In this document: in pieces, positions 25,935 through 34,297 of the stretch
Position numbering within the stretch: the stretch's first letter is position 1
Layout: every line of letters begins with the position of its first letter
Assembly: GCA_030832185.1 (NCBI GenBank)
Contig: JAURJQ010000022.1
Coordinates: 124,001 to 188,000, forward strand
Length of the DNA stretch: 64,000 bases
Direction of reading: 5' to 3'
Origin: Chitinophagales bacterium
GTDB taxonomy: Bacteria; Bacteroidota; Bacteroidia; Chitinophagales; JADJOU01
The notes under the pieces: model-generated
Seen by the model: the letters and a program-made list of their open reading frames with translations, nothing else
Database searches by the model: none
What the model was told of the DNA's origin: nothing
Made by a program: the position numbers and the translations under genes

Positions 25935-27356
25935 ATGAAGCTTGAAGAACAGAGATTACCTGAGTCTATATTTTTTAGTGCGTGCAAAACTATTTCTATA
26001 GAATTAGGAATAAAATGCTACTTAGTAGGTGGCTATGTGCGAGATATTCAGCTTCAAAAATCATGCAAAGATGTCGATATTGTTGTCATTGGATCTGGAA
26101 TTGAGTTTGCAAGGCAAGTAGCTAAAAAATTAAATCCAAAGATTAAAGTCAATTATTTCGAAAACTTTGGTACTGCTCAGTTTATATATGAAGGAATCGA
26201 CTATGAGTTCGTAGGTGCACGCAAGGAATCTTACCTTCGAGACTCCAGAAAACCTATCGTAGAAGATGGAACATTTGAAGATGACATAGCACGTCGCGAT
26301 TTCACCATCAACGCTCTAGCTATTTCGCTCAACGAGGAGAATTATGGAGAGCTAATAGATTTCTACCAGGGAATGAGTGATCTTAAAGCTAAGATTATTC
26401 GAACGCCACTAGACCCAGATATCACATTTTCTGACGATCCTTTGCGCATGATGCGCGCCATTCGATTTGCCAGTCAGTTGGGATTTATGATCGAAGATAA
26501 ATCGTTTGAAGCTATTCAGCGAAATGCTGCACGATTGGAGATCATTTCTAAGGAACGAATTCATGTTGAGTTAAATAAAATACTGCTAAGTCCAAAGCCA
26601 TCGATTGGATTGAATTTGATGTTTAAAGCAGGATTATTGCCTCATGTAATGCCTGAACTGCTTCTACTGCATGGTGTGGAGCTCTACAAAGGAAAAGGAC
26701 ATAAAGATAATTTCTATCATACACTGCAAGTCGTCGATAATGTAGCTGAGAAATCGCATAATCTTTGGCTGCGCTGGAGCGCGCTATTGCACGATATAGC
26801 TAAACCTCAAACCAAGGCTTTTAGTGAAGAAAACGGCTGGTCATTCCACGGACATGAAGTTCTGGGAGGTAAAATGGCTGTCAATATTTTCAAAACACTA
26901 AAATTGCCCTTAGATCAACCTTTGCAATATGTTCGCAAATTAATTTTTCTCCATTTGAGACCAATCGCCTTGACTAAGGAAGAGATAACGGATAGTGCAG
27001 TTCGAAGATTACTATTCGAAGCCGGAGACGATATCGATGACCTTCTTATCCTCTGCCATAGTGATATCACGAGCAAAAATGAGGCCAAAGTTGCTCGATA
27101 TATAAACAATCTAGAGAAACTCAAACTCAAAATAAAAGAAGTAGAAGAAAGGGATCATATTAAGAATTTTCAGCCACCAATTACAGGAGAAATAATTATG
27201 AAGACCTATGATTTAAAGCCTTCAAAAGTAATTGGCGATATAAAGAATCATATTAAAGAGGCTATACTAGATGGTATTATTAGAAATAATTATGAAGAGG
27301 CCTATGCGCTAATGCAAGAGATTGCAGCAAATTATATATCCAATGAACCCGCCTAA
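25935..27356 (+). CDS. cca: CCA-adding enzyme / poly(A) polymerase family with HD domain
   Basis: Adds or repairs the 3' CCA end of tRNAs. The 473-residue class II nucleotidyltransferase shows GGYVRD at 32-37, the catalytic DVD (D46, D48), RRDFTINA near 120-127 and the neck helices, followed by an HD domain with HxxxV and LLHD (H286, D287). Poly(A) polymerase cannot be excluded, but the HD-containing form in Bacteroidota is generally the tRNA enzyme. The 3' end overlaps the miaA start by 14 bases, joining two tRNA maturation genes in one transcript. Confidence 0.93.
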   Translation: MKLEEQRLPESIFFSACKTISIELGIKCYLVGGYVRDIQLQKSCKDVDIVVIGSGIEFARQVAKKLNPKIKVNYFENFGTAQFIYEGIDYEFVGARKESYLRDSRKPIVEDGTFEDDIARRDFTINALAISLNEENYGELIDFYQGMSDLKAKIIRTPLDPDITFSDDPLRMMRAIRFASQLGFMIEDKSFEAIQRNAARLEIISKERIHVELNKILLSPKPSIGLNLMFKAGLLPHVMPELLLLHGVELYKGKGHKDNFYHTLQVVDNVAEKSHNLWLRWSALLHDIAKPQTKAFSEENGWSFHGHEVLGGKMAVNIFKTLKLPLDQPLQYVRKLIFLHLRPIALTKEEITDSAVRRLLFEAGDDIDDLLILCHSDITSKNEAKVARYINNLEKLKLKIKEVEERDHIKNFQPPITGEIIMKTYDLKPSKVIGDIKNHIKEAILDGIIRNNYEEAYALMQEIAANYISNEPA

Positions 27357-28272
27357 TTTAGTAGCTATCTCCGGCCCCACAGGCATCGGTAAAACTAAAC
27401 TCGCTATTGAATTAGCTAAGAAATTGAATGCAGAAATTATCTCATTTGATTCTCGGCAGATATATAGTGAACTGAATATCGGCGTTGCTAGACCGAGTGA
27501 AGAGGAATTGTCAGAAGTAAAGCATCACTTGATAGGACATAAATCTATACATGATAAGTACTCGGCGCAGGATTTTGTGAAGGAGGTGCATGAGTTACTA
27601 GATTCCCGTATACACGGGAACGACTTGGTGCTTGTAGGAGGAACAGGATTTTTTCTCTATGCATTAGAGAAAGGATTAGATGAATTGCCTGACATTTCAG
27701 AGACTACAAGGCTTAAAGTTCAACAAGAATTTGATCGATACGGTTTAGTGTACATGCAAGAAAGGGTGAAGGAAATTGACCCTATTTCTTATTCTCAAAT
27801 GGAAATAACCAATCCTCGGAGACTACAGCGTATAGTGGAGATATGGGAAGAGACGGGAGATATCTATAGTGATTTGGTTTCCGGAGATTCCCGTTTGCGA
27901 GGGAATGACGGTGAAAAACTAAGACAATTAGAAATTAAAAATATTGTGTTAGATATTCCCAGAGAAATCTTATATGATAGAATTAATCAACGAGTCGATA
28001 GGATGATAAAATATGGCTTGGTCGAAGAGGCTAAACATTATTTGCCTAATCGAGAGTTGAATGCTCTGAATACAGTAGGCTATAAAGAGTTGTTTTCCTA
28101 TTTTGATAGAGTTTTGACACTAGAGGAAGCCATAGATAAAATCAAGCAACATAGTCGAAACTATGCCAAGCGTCAGATCACATGGAATAAAAAATACCTA
28201 GCTCATGCACTATGGGTCAATTCTCTACAGGAAAATGTCGTCCAAAAAATTTTAGACTATGTCCATACTTGA
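27343..28272 (+). CDS. miaA: tRNA dimethylallyltransferase with two palindrome-encoded segments
   Basis: Transfers dimethylallyl to N6 of adenosine 37 in tRNAs that read UNN codons. I start at ATG 27343 (309 residues; E. coli is 316) rather than the upstream frame start at 27322. The P-loop SGPTGIGKT is at 10-18, then DSRQIYSELNIGVA, LVGGTGFFLYAL and NPRRLQRIVEI. Two peptides of the form DSRxxGND, at 87-94 and 182-189, are encoded by palindromic elements and lie in loops of the fold. The gene overlaps cca by 14 bases and the MFS gene by 14 bases. Confidence 0.93.
   Translation: MNPPNLVAISGPTGIGKTKLAIELAKKLNAEIISFDSRQIYSELNIGVARPSEEELSEVKHHLIGHKSIHDKYSAQDFVKEVHELLDSRIHGNDLVLVGGTGFFLYALEKGLDELPDISETTRLKVQQEFDRYGLVYMQERVKEIDPISYSQMEITNPRRLQRIVEIWEETGDIYSDLVSGDSRLRGNDGEKLRQLEIKNIVLDIPREILYDRINQRVDRMIKYGLVEEAKHYLPNRELNALNTVGYKELFSYFDRVLTLEEAIDKIKQHSRNYAKRQITWNKKYLAHALWVNSLQENVVQKILDYVHT
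27601..27624 (+). repeat. dRS3-like palindromic element inside miaA, copy 1
   Basis: GATTCCCGT, six variable bases, GGGAACGAC. The core reads ATTCCC-N8-GGGAAC, one base from the ATTCCC-N8-GGGAAT form known as dRS3 in Neisseria. It encodes DSRIHGND in frame with miaA, at residues 87-94, between the helix ending HELL and the strand LVLVGGTGFF. Confidence 0.7.
27886..27909 (+). repeat. dRS3-like palindromic element inside miaA, copy 2
   Basis: GATTCCCGT, six variable bases, GGGAATGAC. The core is an exact ATTCCC-N8-GGGAAT. It is in the same orientation and reading frame as copy 1 and encodes DSRLRGND at residues 182-189, in the linker between DIYSDLVSG and the strand NIVLDIPRE. Confidence 0.75.
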
Positions 28273-29491
28273 GTCTTATAAAAAATTAGAGCGGCCGATA
28301 TATTATCTCATACTTGCAGAGTTTCTGCTCCAATGCATCAATGCTACTTTTTTAGTTTTGGTCAATTATTATTTAATAAAACTAGGATATAAAGACTATG
28401 AAATAGCTGAATTTGTTTCCTATCGCTATATCTCCGTACTCATACTGGGTGTTCCTTTCGGTCTTTTATACAAGCGAATAAACCTGCTTCCGATGATTAA
28501 AATTGGCGCTTTACTCTTTGTGGCGAATGCTATCGCTATTATCTTAGTAGCACCTTATCATTCACAATTATTAATGACTGTTCTCATGTTCTTTTTTGGG
28601 GTATTTTTACTAATGTCTCATGTCGTATCACTTCCCTTTTTATTAAAAATCACCAGCAAAGATAACTTAAGTATATCATTATCGCTATTCTTCCAGACTT
28701 GGGGTGCATCCGTTATGACAGTTGGAATAGTTTCTTTTCTATATAATAAAATATTTACGAATTACAGTTCTGAAAAAACTATCATTCTAACGATATTCCT
28801 TCTCGCGAGTATCGCTATAATTCTATTATTCAAAATACCAAAAGATATAGAAATCAAGGCGAAGGAAATGGAAGATGTCGTCGATATAAAGCCCGATAAA
28901 AGTGAAACAAAAAATATTTTCTATTTACTTCTACCTACTCTAATTATAGCTATAGGGGCTGGATTTAGTATACCATTTTTTAATCTCTTCTTTTTCTATA
29001 CTTACCAGATGAATTCTGATAGCTATTCGATTATCCTTGGTCTCTCTCATCTCATAGTTATCGTATTCATGATGTTTACTCCTTGGATTCAATCGAGACT
29101 CGGATATCAGAAAGGAATAGTAGGTATACAATCTCTTGGAATTCTCTGCCTTATTATTATGGTATGGGCTAATAAATTTTTCCCTTTATCCATAGCGTAT
29201 ATCCTTTCCGTAACATTTTTTATATTGCGACAGCCACTCATGAATAGTGCGCAGCCGATAATTACTAATTATAAAATGAATGTCATTGGTAAAAAAAATC
29301 AAGCACTAATAGGAAGTATTGAAGCCACTATTTGGTCGGGGTCTTTTTGGTTTAGCTCTATCATCTTTGCTGAATTGAGAAAAGTAGATCTTAGCTACGC
29401 CACTATATTCAATATTACCATTGTGCTATATATTATTGGAGCCTTAAGTTGGTATTTTATTATAAAAAAACTTGGCCCTCAAAATGAATAA
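28259..29491 (+). CDS. MFS transporter
   Basis: A 410-residue inner-membrane protein with twelve predicted helices in two six-helix halves separated by a hydrophilic loop at about residues 200-222 (KEMEDVVDIKPDKSETKN). The N-terminal half has LNATFLVLVNYYLIKLG-like TM1 and a small motif A-like GLLYKRI near residue 80, consistent with the major facilitator superfamily. Substrate is unknown; drug, sugar or peptide-type efflux are all possible. It starts at ATG 28259, overlapping miaA by 14 bases, so it is likely translated from the cca-miaA transcript. Confidence 0.85.
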   Translation: MSILESYKKLERPIYYLILAEFLLQCINATFLVLVNYYLIKLGYKDYEIAEFVSYRYISVLILGVPFGLLYKRINLLPMIKIGALLFVANAIAIILVAPYHSQLLMTVLMFFFGVFLLMSHVVSLPFLLKITSKDNLSISLSLFFQTWGASVMTVGIVSFLYNKIFTNYSSEKTIILTIFLLASIAIILLFKIPKDIEIKAKEMEDVVDIKPDKSETKNIFYLLLPTLIIAIGAGFSIPFFNLFFFYTYQMNSDSYSIILGLSHLIVIVFMMFTPWIQSRLGYQKGIVGIQSLGILCLIIMVWANKFFPLSIAYILSVTFFILRQPLMNSAQPIITNYKMNVIGKKNQALIGSIEATIWSGSFWFSSIIFAELRKVDLSYATIFNITIVLYIIGALSWYFIIKKLGPQNE

Positions 29492-29639
29492 AATTTTATT
29501 CAAAGCAGTTTATTGCCAATCTAGAAAAGGATACGAAGAGCGCAGGTAAAAATAAAGTACCAAAAATAGTCATAAAATAAGCTCTTTTCATGTTTGCTTT
29601 GAATTCTATATAATATTGATACTTGTATATTTTAAACAC

Positions 29640-29820
29640 TTAAAACGAAAATGGTGCTGAGGAAACTTATAGGAGCTAATTCGCATGCAGAAAAATTAGC
29701 CAAGCATGAAAAGACTGAAACCTTTAACGAATAGAATCATAGTGAAATGCCGAAGTGGAGCATGGAGAAGTGATACTAAAGATATAGTAAAGGAAAACTA
29801 ACCATGCTGTAACTATTAGT
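29640..29820 (+). ncRNA. Candidate structured RNA, perhaps a group II intron domain I remnant
   Basis: This gene-free stretch has a higher G content than its flanks and several complementary pairs: GCTAATT/AATTAGC around 29678, GCATGG/CCATGC enclosing TACTA/TAGTA between about 29759 and 29807. Phrases such as GGAGCTAA, GAATCATAGTGAAATGCC and GAAGTGGAGCATGG recall the conserved 5' domain of bacterial group II introns as I remember it, but no domain V, reverse transcriptase or 3' end is present. The rest of the 345-base gap (29492-29639) shows nothing. Confidence 0.35.
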
Positions 29821-29836
29821 ATTTTCGAAAAAAAAA

Positions 29837-30475
29837 TTACTTCTTCCTCCCCATCAATATCCCATCACGGATAGGTAAGATATTACAATGCCAGTCGATG
29901 TCATCGAACATGATCTCAGTGGTTTTGAGGATGGCTTTAGTTCTATTATCAGGCTTCTCATTGAGTACTTGTCCGCTCCATAAGATGTTATCCACGAGAA
30001 TGTAGCCTTTAGGGCGCACCTTATGTTTCAGAACTTCAAAATAGTTCGGATAATTACTTTTATCTGCATCGATAAAGACTAAATCTAAACTGTCGTTTTC
30101 CAATGCATGACAAAAGGGCAAAGCTTCCTCTAGCCTATAATCTATGATATGTTCTAATTTAAGTAATTGAAAATATTTTCGAGCTAGATACGCTATATCT
30201 TCATTGACATCTAAGGTTACTAGCTGCGATGTTGAATGCATGCCCAATGCCATACAAATAGCACTGTAGCCAGTATAAGTACCTAATTCTAGTACTTTTT
30301 GAGGCTTTAAAGCGCTGATAAAATGATATAAAAACATGCCTTGCTCCTTACCCGATAGCATATTGGGCATCGGAATAGAAGCGAAGGTTTCTTTCTCAAG
30401 CTCTTCTAACTCCGGACATAAATGATCCATTTTCTGCGAAATATAGGATTGAATATCGGGATGGGTAATATGCAT
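29837..30475 (-). CDS. Class I SAM O-methyltransferase
   Basis: A 212-residue methyltransferase of the caffeoyl-CoA/catechol O-methyltransferase type. The AdoMet site is LELGTYTGYSAICMA near residue 60, the acidic metal-binding motif is DADKSNYPNYFE near 140, and VDNILWSGQV follows, as is characteristic of the divalent-cation-dependent group. No signal peptide is present. The methyl acceptor is unknown; bacterial members methylate diverse phenolic or hydroxylated metabolites. It is convergent with the MFS gene across the 345-base gap. Confidence 0.88.
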   Translation of the reverse strand: MHITHPDIQSYISQKMDHLCPELEELEKETFASIPMPNMLSGKEQGMFLYHFISALKPQKVLELGTYTGYSAICMALGMHSTSQLVTLDVNEDIAYLARKYFQLLKLEHIIDYRLEEALPFCHALENDSLDLVFIDADKSNYPNYFEVLKHKVRPKGYILVDNILWSGQVLNEKPDNRTKAILKTTEIMFDDIDWHCNILPIRDGILMGRKK

Positions 30476-30587
30476 GTGAAACTATTTTGGGATGGACAAT
30501 GATTGATTTCTTAATTTTGCAAATGTAAATGAAATTATCAATCTGATTTTCACTAAACAGTTTAATAATTTCATTAAAAATCAACTA

Positions 30588-30595
30588 TACCTTTG
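30588..30595 (+). promoter_or_regulatory. Candidate -7 promoter box for the fabK-dnaJ-sco group
   Basis: TACCTTTG matches TAnnTTTG, 28 bases before ATG 30624. The -33 region has TTTA at a somewhat long spacing. Confidence 0.35.
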
Positions 30596-30623
30596 ATATA
30601 AGTAAATTTATAGGATAAATATT

Positions 30624-31571
30624 ATGAAGTCAACCAATCGCATTTGCCAGCTTTTCGGGATAGAAAAACCGATCATACAGGCAGGTATGATTTGGTGCAG
30701 TGGCTGGAAATTAGCCTCCGCCGTATCGAACGCTGGTGGCCTAGGCATCATAGGTGCAGGATCTATGTATCCCGATATCCTAAAGGAGCATTTAACTAAA
30801 TGTAAAAAGGCGACTGATAAGCCGTTTGCTGTCAATCTACCCCTACTCTATCCTGATATAGACAAGCATATAGAGTCTTGTATAGAGTTTAAGGTTCCTA
30901 TCGTCTTTACCTCTGCTGGTAATCCAAAGACCTGGACAGAAGTCCTCAAGAAAGAAGGTGTCAAAGTAGTGCATGTAGTTAGTTCTAGCAAATTTGCTCT
31001 AAAAAGTCAAGATGCGGGTGTGGACGCTGTGGTAGCCGAAGGCTTCGAAGCTGGTGGTCACAATGGCCGTGAAGAAACAACCACACTATGCCTCATTCCC
31101 AAAGTAAAAAATACAATAGATATACCCCTGATAGCTGCTGGTGGCATAGGCTGCGGACGCAGTATGCTGGCGGCTTTTGCCTTAGGTGCAGATGCTGTGC
31201 AGGTAGGTAGTCGCTTTGTTGGTAGTATAGAATCTAGTGCGCATAGCATTTTTAAAGAACGAGTTCTCGCTGCCACAGAAGGTGAAACTAGGCTGAGTCT
31301 AAAAGCATTAACTCCTGTGAGATTGTTAGAAAACGACTTTGCGCGGAGAGTGTTACTGGCAGAAAATGCATGTGCCAGCAAAGACGAATTGGAAGCCCTC
31401 CTAGGAAGAGGTCGTGCTAAGAAAGGGATGTTTGAAGGTGACATGATTGAGGGTGAATTGGAGATAGGACAGGTCAGTGCGAATTTTGACGAGTTGAAAT
31501 CTGCGGCAGACATTGTAGAAGAGCTATGGAGTGAATTTCTCAGAGAGAAAGCAAAACTGGCAGCAATATGA
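30624..31571 (+). CDS. FabK/nitronate monooxygenase-type flavoprotein
   Basis: A 315-residue FMN-dependent TIM-barrel enzyme. It has the N-terminal KPIIQAGMIW segment, GGLGIIGAGSM near residue 38, the active-site AEGFEAGGHNG near 142 and the FMN phosphate region AAGGIGCGRSMLAAFALGADAVQVGSRF. The family includes enoyl-ACP reductase II (FabK, last step of fatty acid elongation) and nitronate monooxygenase; I lean to FabK-like but cannot separate them by eye. It overlaps the DnaJ-domain gene by 4 bases, so the two are coupled. Confidence 0.85.
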   Translation: MKSTNRICQLFGIEKPIIQAGMIWCSGWKLASAVSNAGGLGIIGAGSMYPDILKEHLTKCKKATDKPFAVNLPLLYPDIDKHIESCIEFKVPIVFTSAGNPKTWTEVLKKEGVKVVHVVSSSKFALKSQDAGVDAVVAEGFEAGGHNGREETTTLCLIPKVKNTIDIPLIAAGGIGCGRSMLAAFALGADAVQVGSRFVGSIESSAHSIFKERVLAATEGETRLSLKALTPVRLLENDFARRVLLAENACASKDELEALLGRGRAKKGMFEGDMIEGELEIGQVSANFDELKSAADIVEELWSEFLREKAKLAAI

Positions 31572-32077
31572 CCATAAGTCAAGCCAGAACGGTACTGGGA
31601 ATGCCAGAAAACTTCACTCTTGCCGACCTCAAATCACAGTACAGAAAAAAAGTACTGATAGCCCACCCAGACAGAAATGGAGGCGATGATAGTAAATTCA
31701 TTATAGTGCAGCGCGCCTTTGAATTGCTCACGGCTCATAAAGAAAATAGCACCCTATACTACCAACATACGAAGCAATCACCCCACTATAAACATGCGAA
31801 TGAGGTCTATCAGCAGCGCAGACAAGCTGAGCAGGCCTATAAAGAAAAAGTACATTACACTACAAGACGTCGAAGAGCCAAAACACCGCCAAAAACAGAA
31901 TCATTTGACGATTTGAAAACAAATCTAAAATACTTTATCTTCACCGCTTTAAGTCTTAGCTCTTTCTTTATTTTACTTCTGATCTCTATTCGATTTGGTG
32001 CTTTTGGTATCCTTTTCTTTTTAATTATTTTTGCTACTTTATTTTCCCGCATTGACTTTCGAAAAATTAAACTATAA
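31568..32077 (+). CDS. Membrane-anchored J-domain protein
   Basis: A 169-residue protein with an N-terminal J domain (residues about 1-60) carrying the HPD tripeptide in LIAHPDRNGG, which stimulates DnaK ATPase. After a basic, low-complexity middle, the C-terminus has two adjacent membrane helices (about 120-142 and 145-162). This architecture fits an inner-membrane co-chaperone. It lacks the Gly/Phe, zinc-finger and client-binding domains of DnaJ itself. It overlaps the FabK-like gene by 4 bases and precedes the SCO gene by 6 bases. Confidence 0.85.
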   Translation: MTISQARTVLGMPENFTLADLKSQYRKKVLIAHPDRNGGDDSKFIIVQRAFELLTAHKENSTLYYQHTKQSPHYKHANEVYQQRRQAEQAYKEKVHYTTRRRRAKTPPKTESFDDLKTNLKYFIFTALSLSSFFILLLISIRFGAFGILFFLIIFATLFSRIDFRKIKL

Positions 32078-32083
32078 TCTATC

Positions 32084-32767
32084 ATGAAAAAAAATTTCAT
32101 TCGCCTTGGCTACCTTCTCACTCTTGTATTTATCATAGCTGCATGGTGGATTGGAGCGAAGACAATCCAAGAAAATCAACCATTATCGAGCGGTCTAGGC
32201 TATTATGCCCAAGATTCTACCCGAGCGGAGCAGTACCTCGTGAAGGATTTTCAATTTATGGATCAGGATTCACAAATTATTACGAGGCAACGATTTGAAA
32301 ATAAAATATGGCTCACAGATTTTTTCTTCTCTACCTGCGAAGGTATCTGCCCTATCATGAATATGAACTTGGCGGCTGTTCAAGATAGTTTCGCTTTAGA
32401 CACCCATGTGCTATTTCTATCCCATACCGTAGATCCTGAGACGGACGATGTACCTAAACTAAAGGCTTATGCAGAAAAGCACAGAGCTTTAAAAAATAGA
32501 TGGTACTTCGTCACAGGTGAGGCCAATGTCATCTATGACCTAGCGAGAACGTCCTATTTTTCTGCTACCCCTAAGGATAGCTCCTTTGGCGAAGATTTCG
32601 TACATAGTCAACTCATCTGCCTCATAGATCCCCACCTGCATATTAGAGGCTACTACGATGGTACGAGTGGTAAAGATATTTTAAAGTTAGTTCAAGATAT
32701 CCGTAAACTCAAAATAGAGTACGAACTCTATGAAAAGCCTAAGAAAAAGTTTTTAGGAATATTTTAA
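32084..32767 (+). CDS. SCO1/SenC-family copper chaperone
   Basis: Inserts copper into the CuA site of cytochrome c oxidase or acts as a periplasmic thiol reductase. The 227-residue protein has an N-terminal signal anchor (about residues 7-25) and a thioredoxin-like domain. The copper ligands C85 and C89 form CEGIC in TCEGICPIMN and H174 is in DFVHSQLI. It has the normal SCO length. No oxidase genes are in the window, so it may act on a distant one. It is the last gene of the FabK-like/J-domain group. Confidence 0.9.
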   Translation: MKKNFIRLGYLLTLVFIIAAWWIGAKTIQENQPLSSGLGYYAQDSTRAEQYLVKDFQFMDQDSQIITRQRFENKIWLTDFFFSTCEGICPIMNMNLAAVQDSFALDTHVLFLSHTVDPETDDVPKLKAYAEKHRALKNRWYFVTGEANVIYDLARTSYFSATPKDSSFGEDFVHSQLICLIDPHLHIRGYYDGTSGKDILKLVQDIRKLKIEYELYEKPKKKFLGIF

Positions 32768-32826
32768 ATGAAATAACAATATCACTAGAGGTCAGAATAG
32801 AGCCAAAAAAGGTATTTTCAACTATT

Positions 32827-33183
32827 TTAATACAACCATACATCTTCAAAATGTTCAATCTCAGGAACTTTACTGTCATATATAATTATAGCTATGATAT
32901 CTAGGAAAGTTTCGTCCTCTATTTTATTTTCATATTTATACTGATCAATTGTTTCGAGGAGAAGTTTAATCTTTTTCTTATTTACTGCCTGCTCTGGCTC
33001 TCCTCCCCCTTTTCTGCTCTTCACTTCAAAGAACGTAAATTTCCCATTGGGATTTATTGCTATGATATCAATCTCCCCTTTTCTAAATCTATAATTTTTC
33101 CGTAAAACTTTGTAGCCCAAACCTAGGAGATACTCGGCAGCTATATTCTCTCCTAATTTACCGACATCATTATGTTCTGCCAT
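32827..33183 (-). CDS. YraN family (UPF0102) endonuclease-like protein
   Basis: A 118-residue protein of the UPF0102 group, with a restriction-endonuclease-like fold related to Holliday-junction resolvases. Motifs seen: GENIAAEYLLGLGYKVL, NYRFRKGEIDIIA (putative catalytic E-D) and FFEVKSRKGG (E-x-K), then PEQAVNKKKIKLLL. The family is usually found near rplS or rsmI; here it stands alone, 59 bases from the SCO stop. The biological role is not established. Confidence 0.9.
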   Translation of the reverse strand: MAEHNDVGKLGENIAAEYLLGLGYKVLRKNYRFRKGEIDIIAINPNGKFTFFEVKSRKGGGEPEQAVNKKKIKLLLETIDQYKYENKIEDETFLDIIAIIIYDSKVPEIEHFEDVWLY

Positions 33184-33246
33184 CTATTTATAGATTTATC
33201 TTATTTTTGTTTTCCTTTATTTTAATCAAAGCAAAAATAAGAAGTC

Positions 33247-34245
33247 ATGAATGAAAAAATGAGAGAATTAACCGAAAATTTTCCAAATCAAGTCCGCGAA
33301 TCGATTGAAATAGCTGATAAGTCTATGCTGACTGCAGCGAAAGGAATAAAAAATATAGTTATTTCTGGATTAGGTGGCTCTGGCATTGGTGCAAGTATTG
33401 TATCAAATTGGATATACGATAGTTGCAAGTTACCCATTACCATCAATAAAGGTTACTTTTTACCAAACTTCGTCAAGAAAAACACCCTAGTCATCTGTAG
33501 CTCCTATAGTGGCAATACAGAAGAGACTATGCATGTTTTGGATCAGGCATATAAGTCAGGAGCTAAAATAGTATGCATATCGAGTGGAGGAAAAATGATA
33601 GAATTTTGCAAGGCCCATAACATAGACTATATTCAAGTGCCAGGTGGAATGCCCCCTAGAACTTGTATTGGCTATTCTATTGTGCAGTTGATGCAGGTAT
33701 TGACATTTAATAAATTTATACCAGGGAAATTATTTAAACAATTAATAAGGATTCCAGACTTCCTCAAAAAAGAAGAAGCCTCCATACAAAAACTATCCTC
33801 CAAACTGTGTGATAAAATTTTCGACAAAATGCCTATCATCTATGGTGATGAAAGATTTGAAGGAGTGGTCGTTCGATATAGACAGCAAATCAATGAAAAT
33901 GCCAAAATACTTTGCTGGCATCATGTGATTCCAGAAATGAATCATAATGAAATGGTAGGTTGGAGAGAGGAAAACCCTAATCTAGCCGTTATATTTATCG
34001 ATAACAATCTAGATTTTAAACGTAACGTTCAGCGAAGAGAAATCAATGAAGAGACTATAAGGAAGTATACTCCAAATATTCACCATATTCAGTCTAAAGG
34101 CCGAAACTTTATAGAGCAGTCGTTTTATCACATGTTTTTTGGCGATTTATTATCCATTTATCTAGCAGAAAAAAGAGGTTTTGAGGCTATGGAAATAGAT
34201 GTCATCAATCACTTGAAGTCTACCCTAGAAAAAACTAGTTTTTAA
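33247..34245 (+). CDS. Bifunctional phosphoglucose/phosphomannose isomerase
   Basis: A 332-residue SIS-fold isomerase that interconverts glucose-6-phosphate, fructose-6-phosphate and mannose-6-phosphate. It has ISGLGGSGIGASIV near residue 38, SSYSGNTEET near 82 (the SIS sugar-phosphate loop) and the C-terminal WREENPN/FYHMFFGDLLS region with a catalytic His and Glu expected. The short, archaeal/Bacteroidota type is distinct from the 550-residue E. coli Pgi. A TATTTTTG box occurs 38 bases upstream but without a clear -33. No other glycolytic genes are nearby. Confidence 0.9.
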   Translation: MNEKMRELTENFPNQVRESIEIADKSMLTAAKGIKNIVISGLGGSGIGASIVSNWIYDSCKLPITINKGYFLPNFVKKNTLVICSSYSGNTEETMHVLDQAYKSGAKIVCISSGGKMIEFCKAHNIDYIQVPGGMPPRTCIGYSIVQLMQVLTFNKFIPGKLFKQLIRIPDFLKKEEASIQKLSSKLCDKIFDKMPIIYGDERFEGVVVRYRQQINENAKILCWHHVIPEMNHNEMVGWREENPNLAVIFIDNNLDFKRNVQRREINEETIRKYTPNIHHIQSKGRNFIEQSFYHMFFGDLLSIYLAEKRGFEAMEIDVINHLKSTLEKTSF

Positions 34246-34297
34246 TTTAAACCTTTTTTAGTACTTTTACATCAAAGAATAAATTAAATTTTAGCTT

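Noticed and set aside
26245-26260. DSRKP sequence in cca that resembles the DSRxxGND peptide of miaA
   Set aside because: The DNA is not palindromic and lacks GGGAAY; the residues belong to the normal nucleotidyltransferase fold.
33202-33239. Opposed TATTTTTG boxes between yraN and the isomerase gene as a divergent promoter pair
   Set aside because: Neither has a TTG at proper spacing, and this AT-rich spacer makes the -7 words likely by chance. Kept only as a remark in the isomerase entry.
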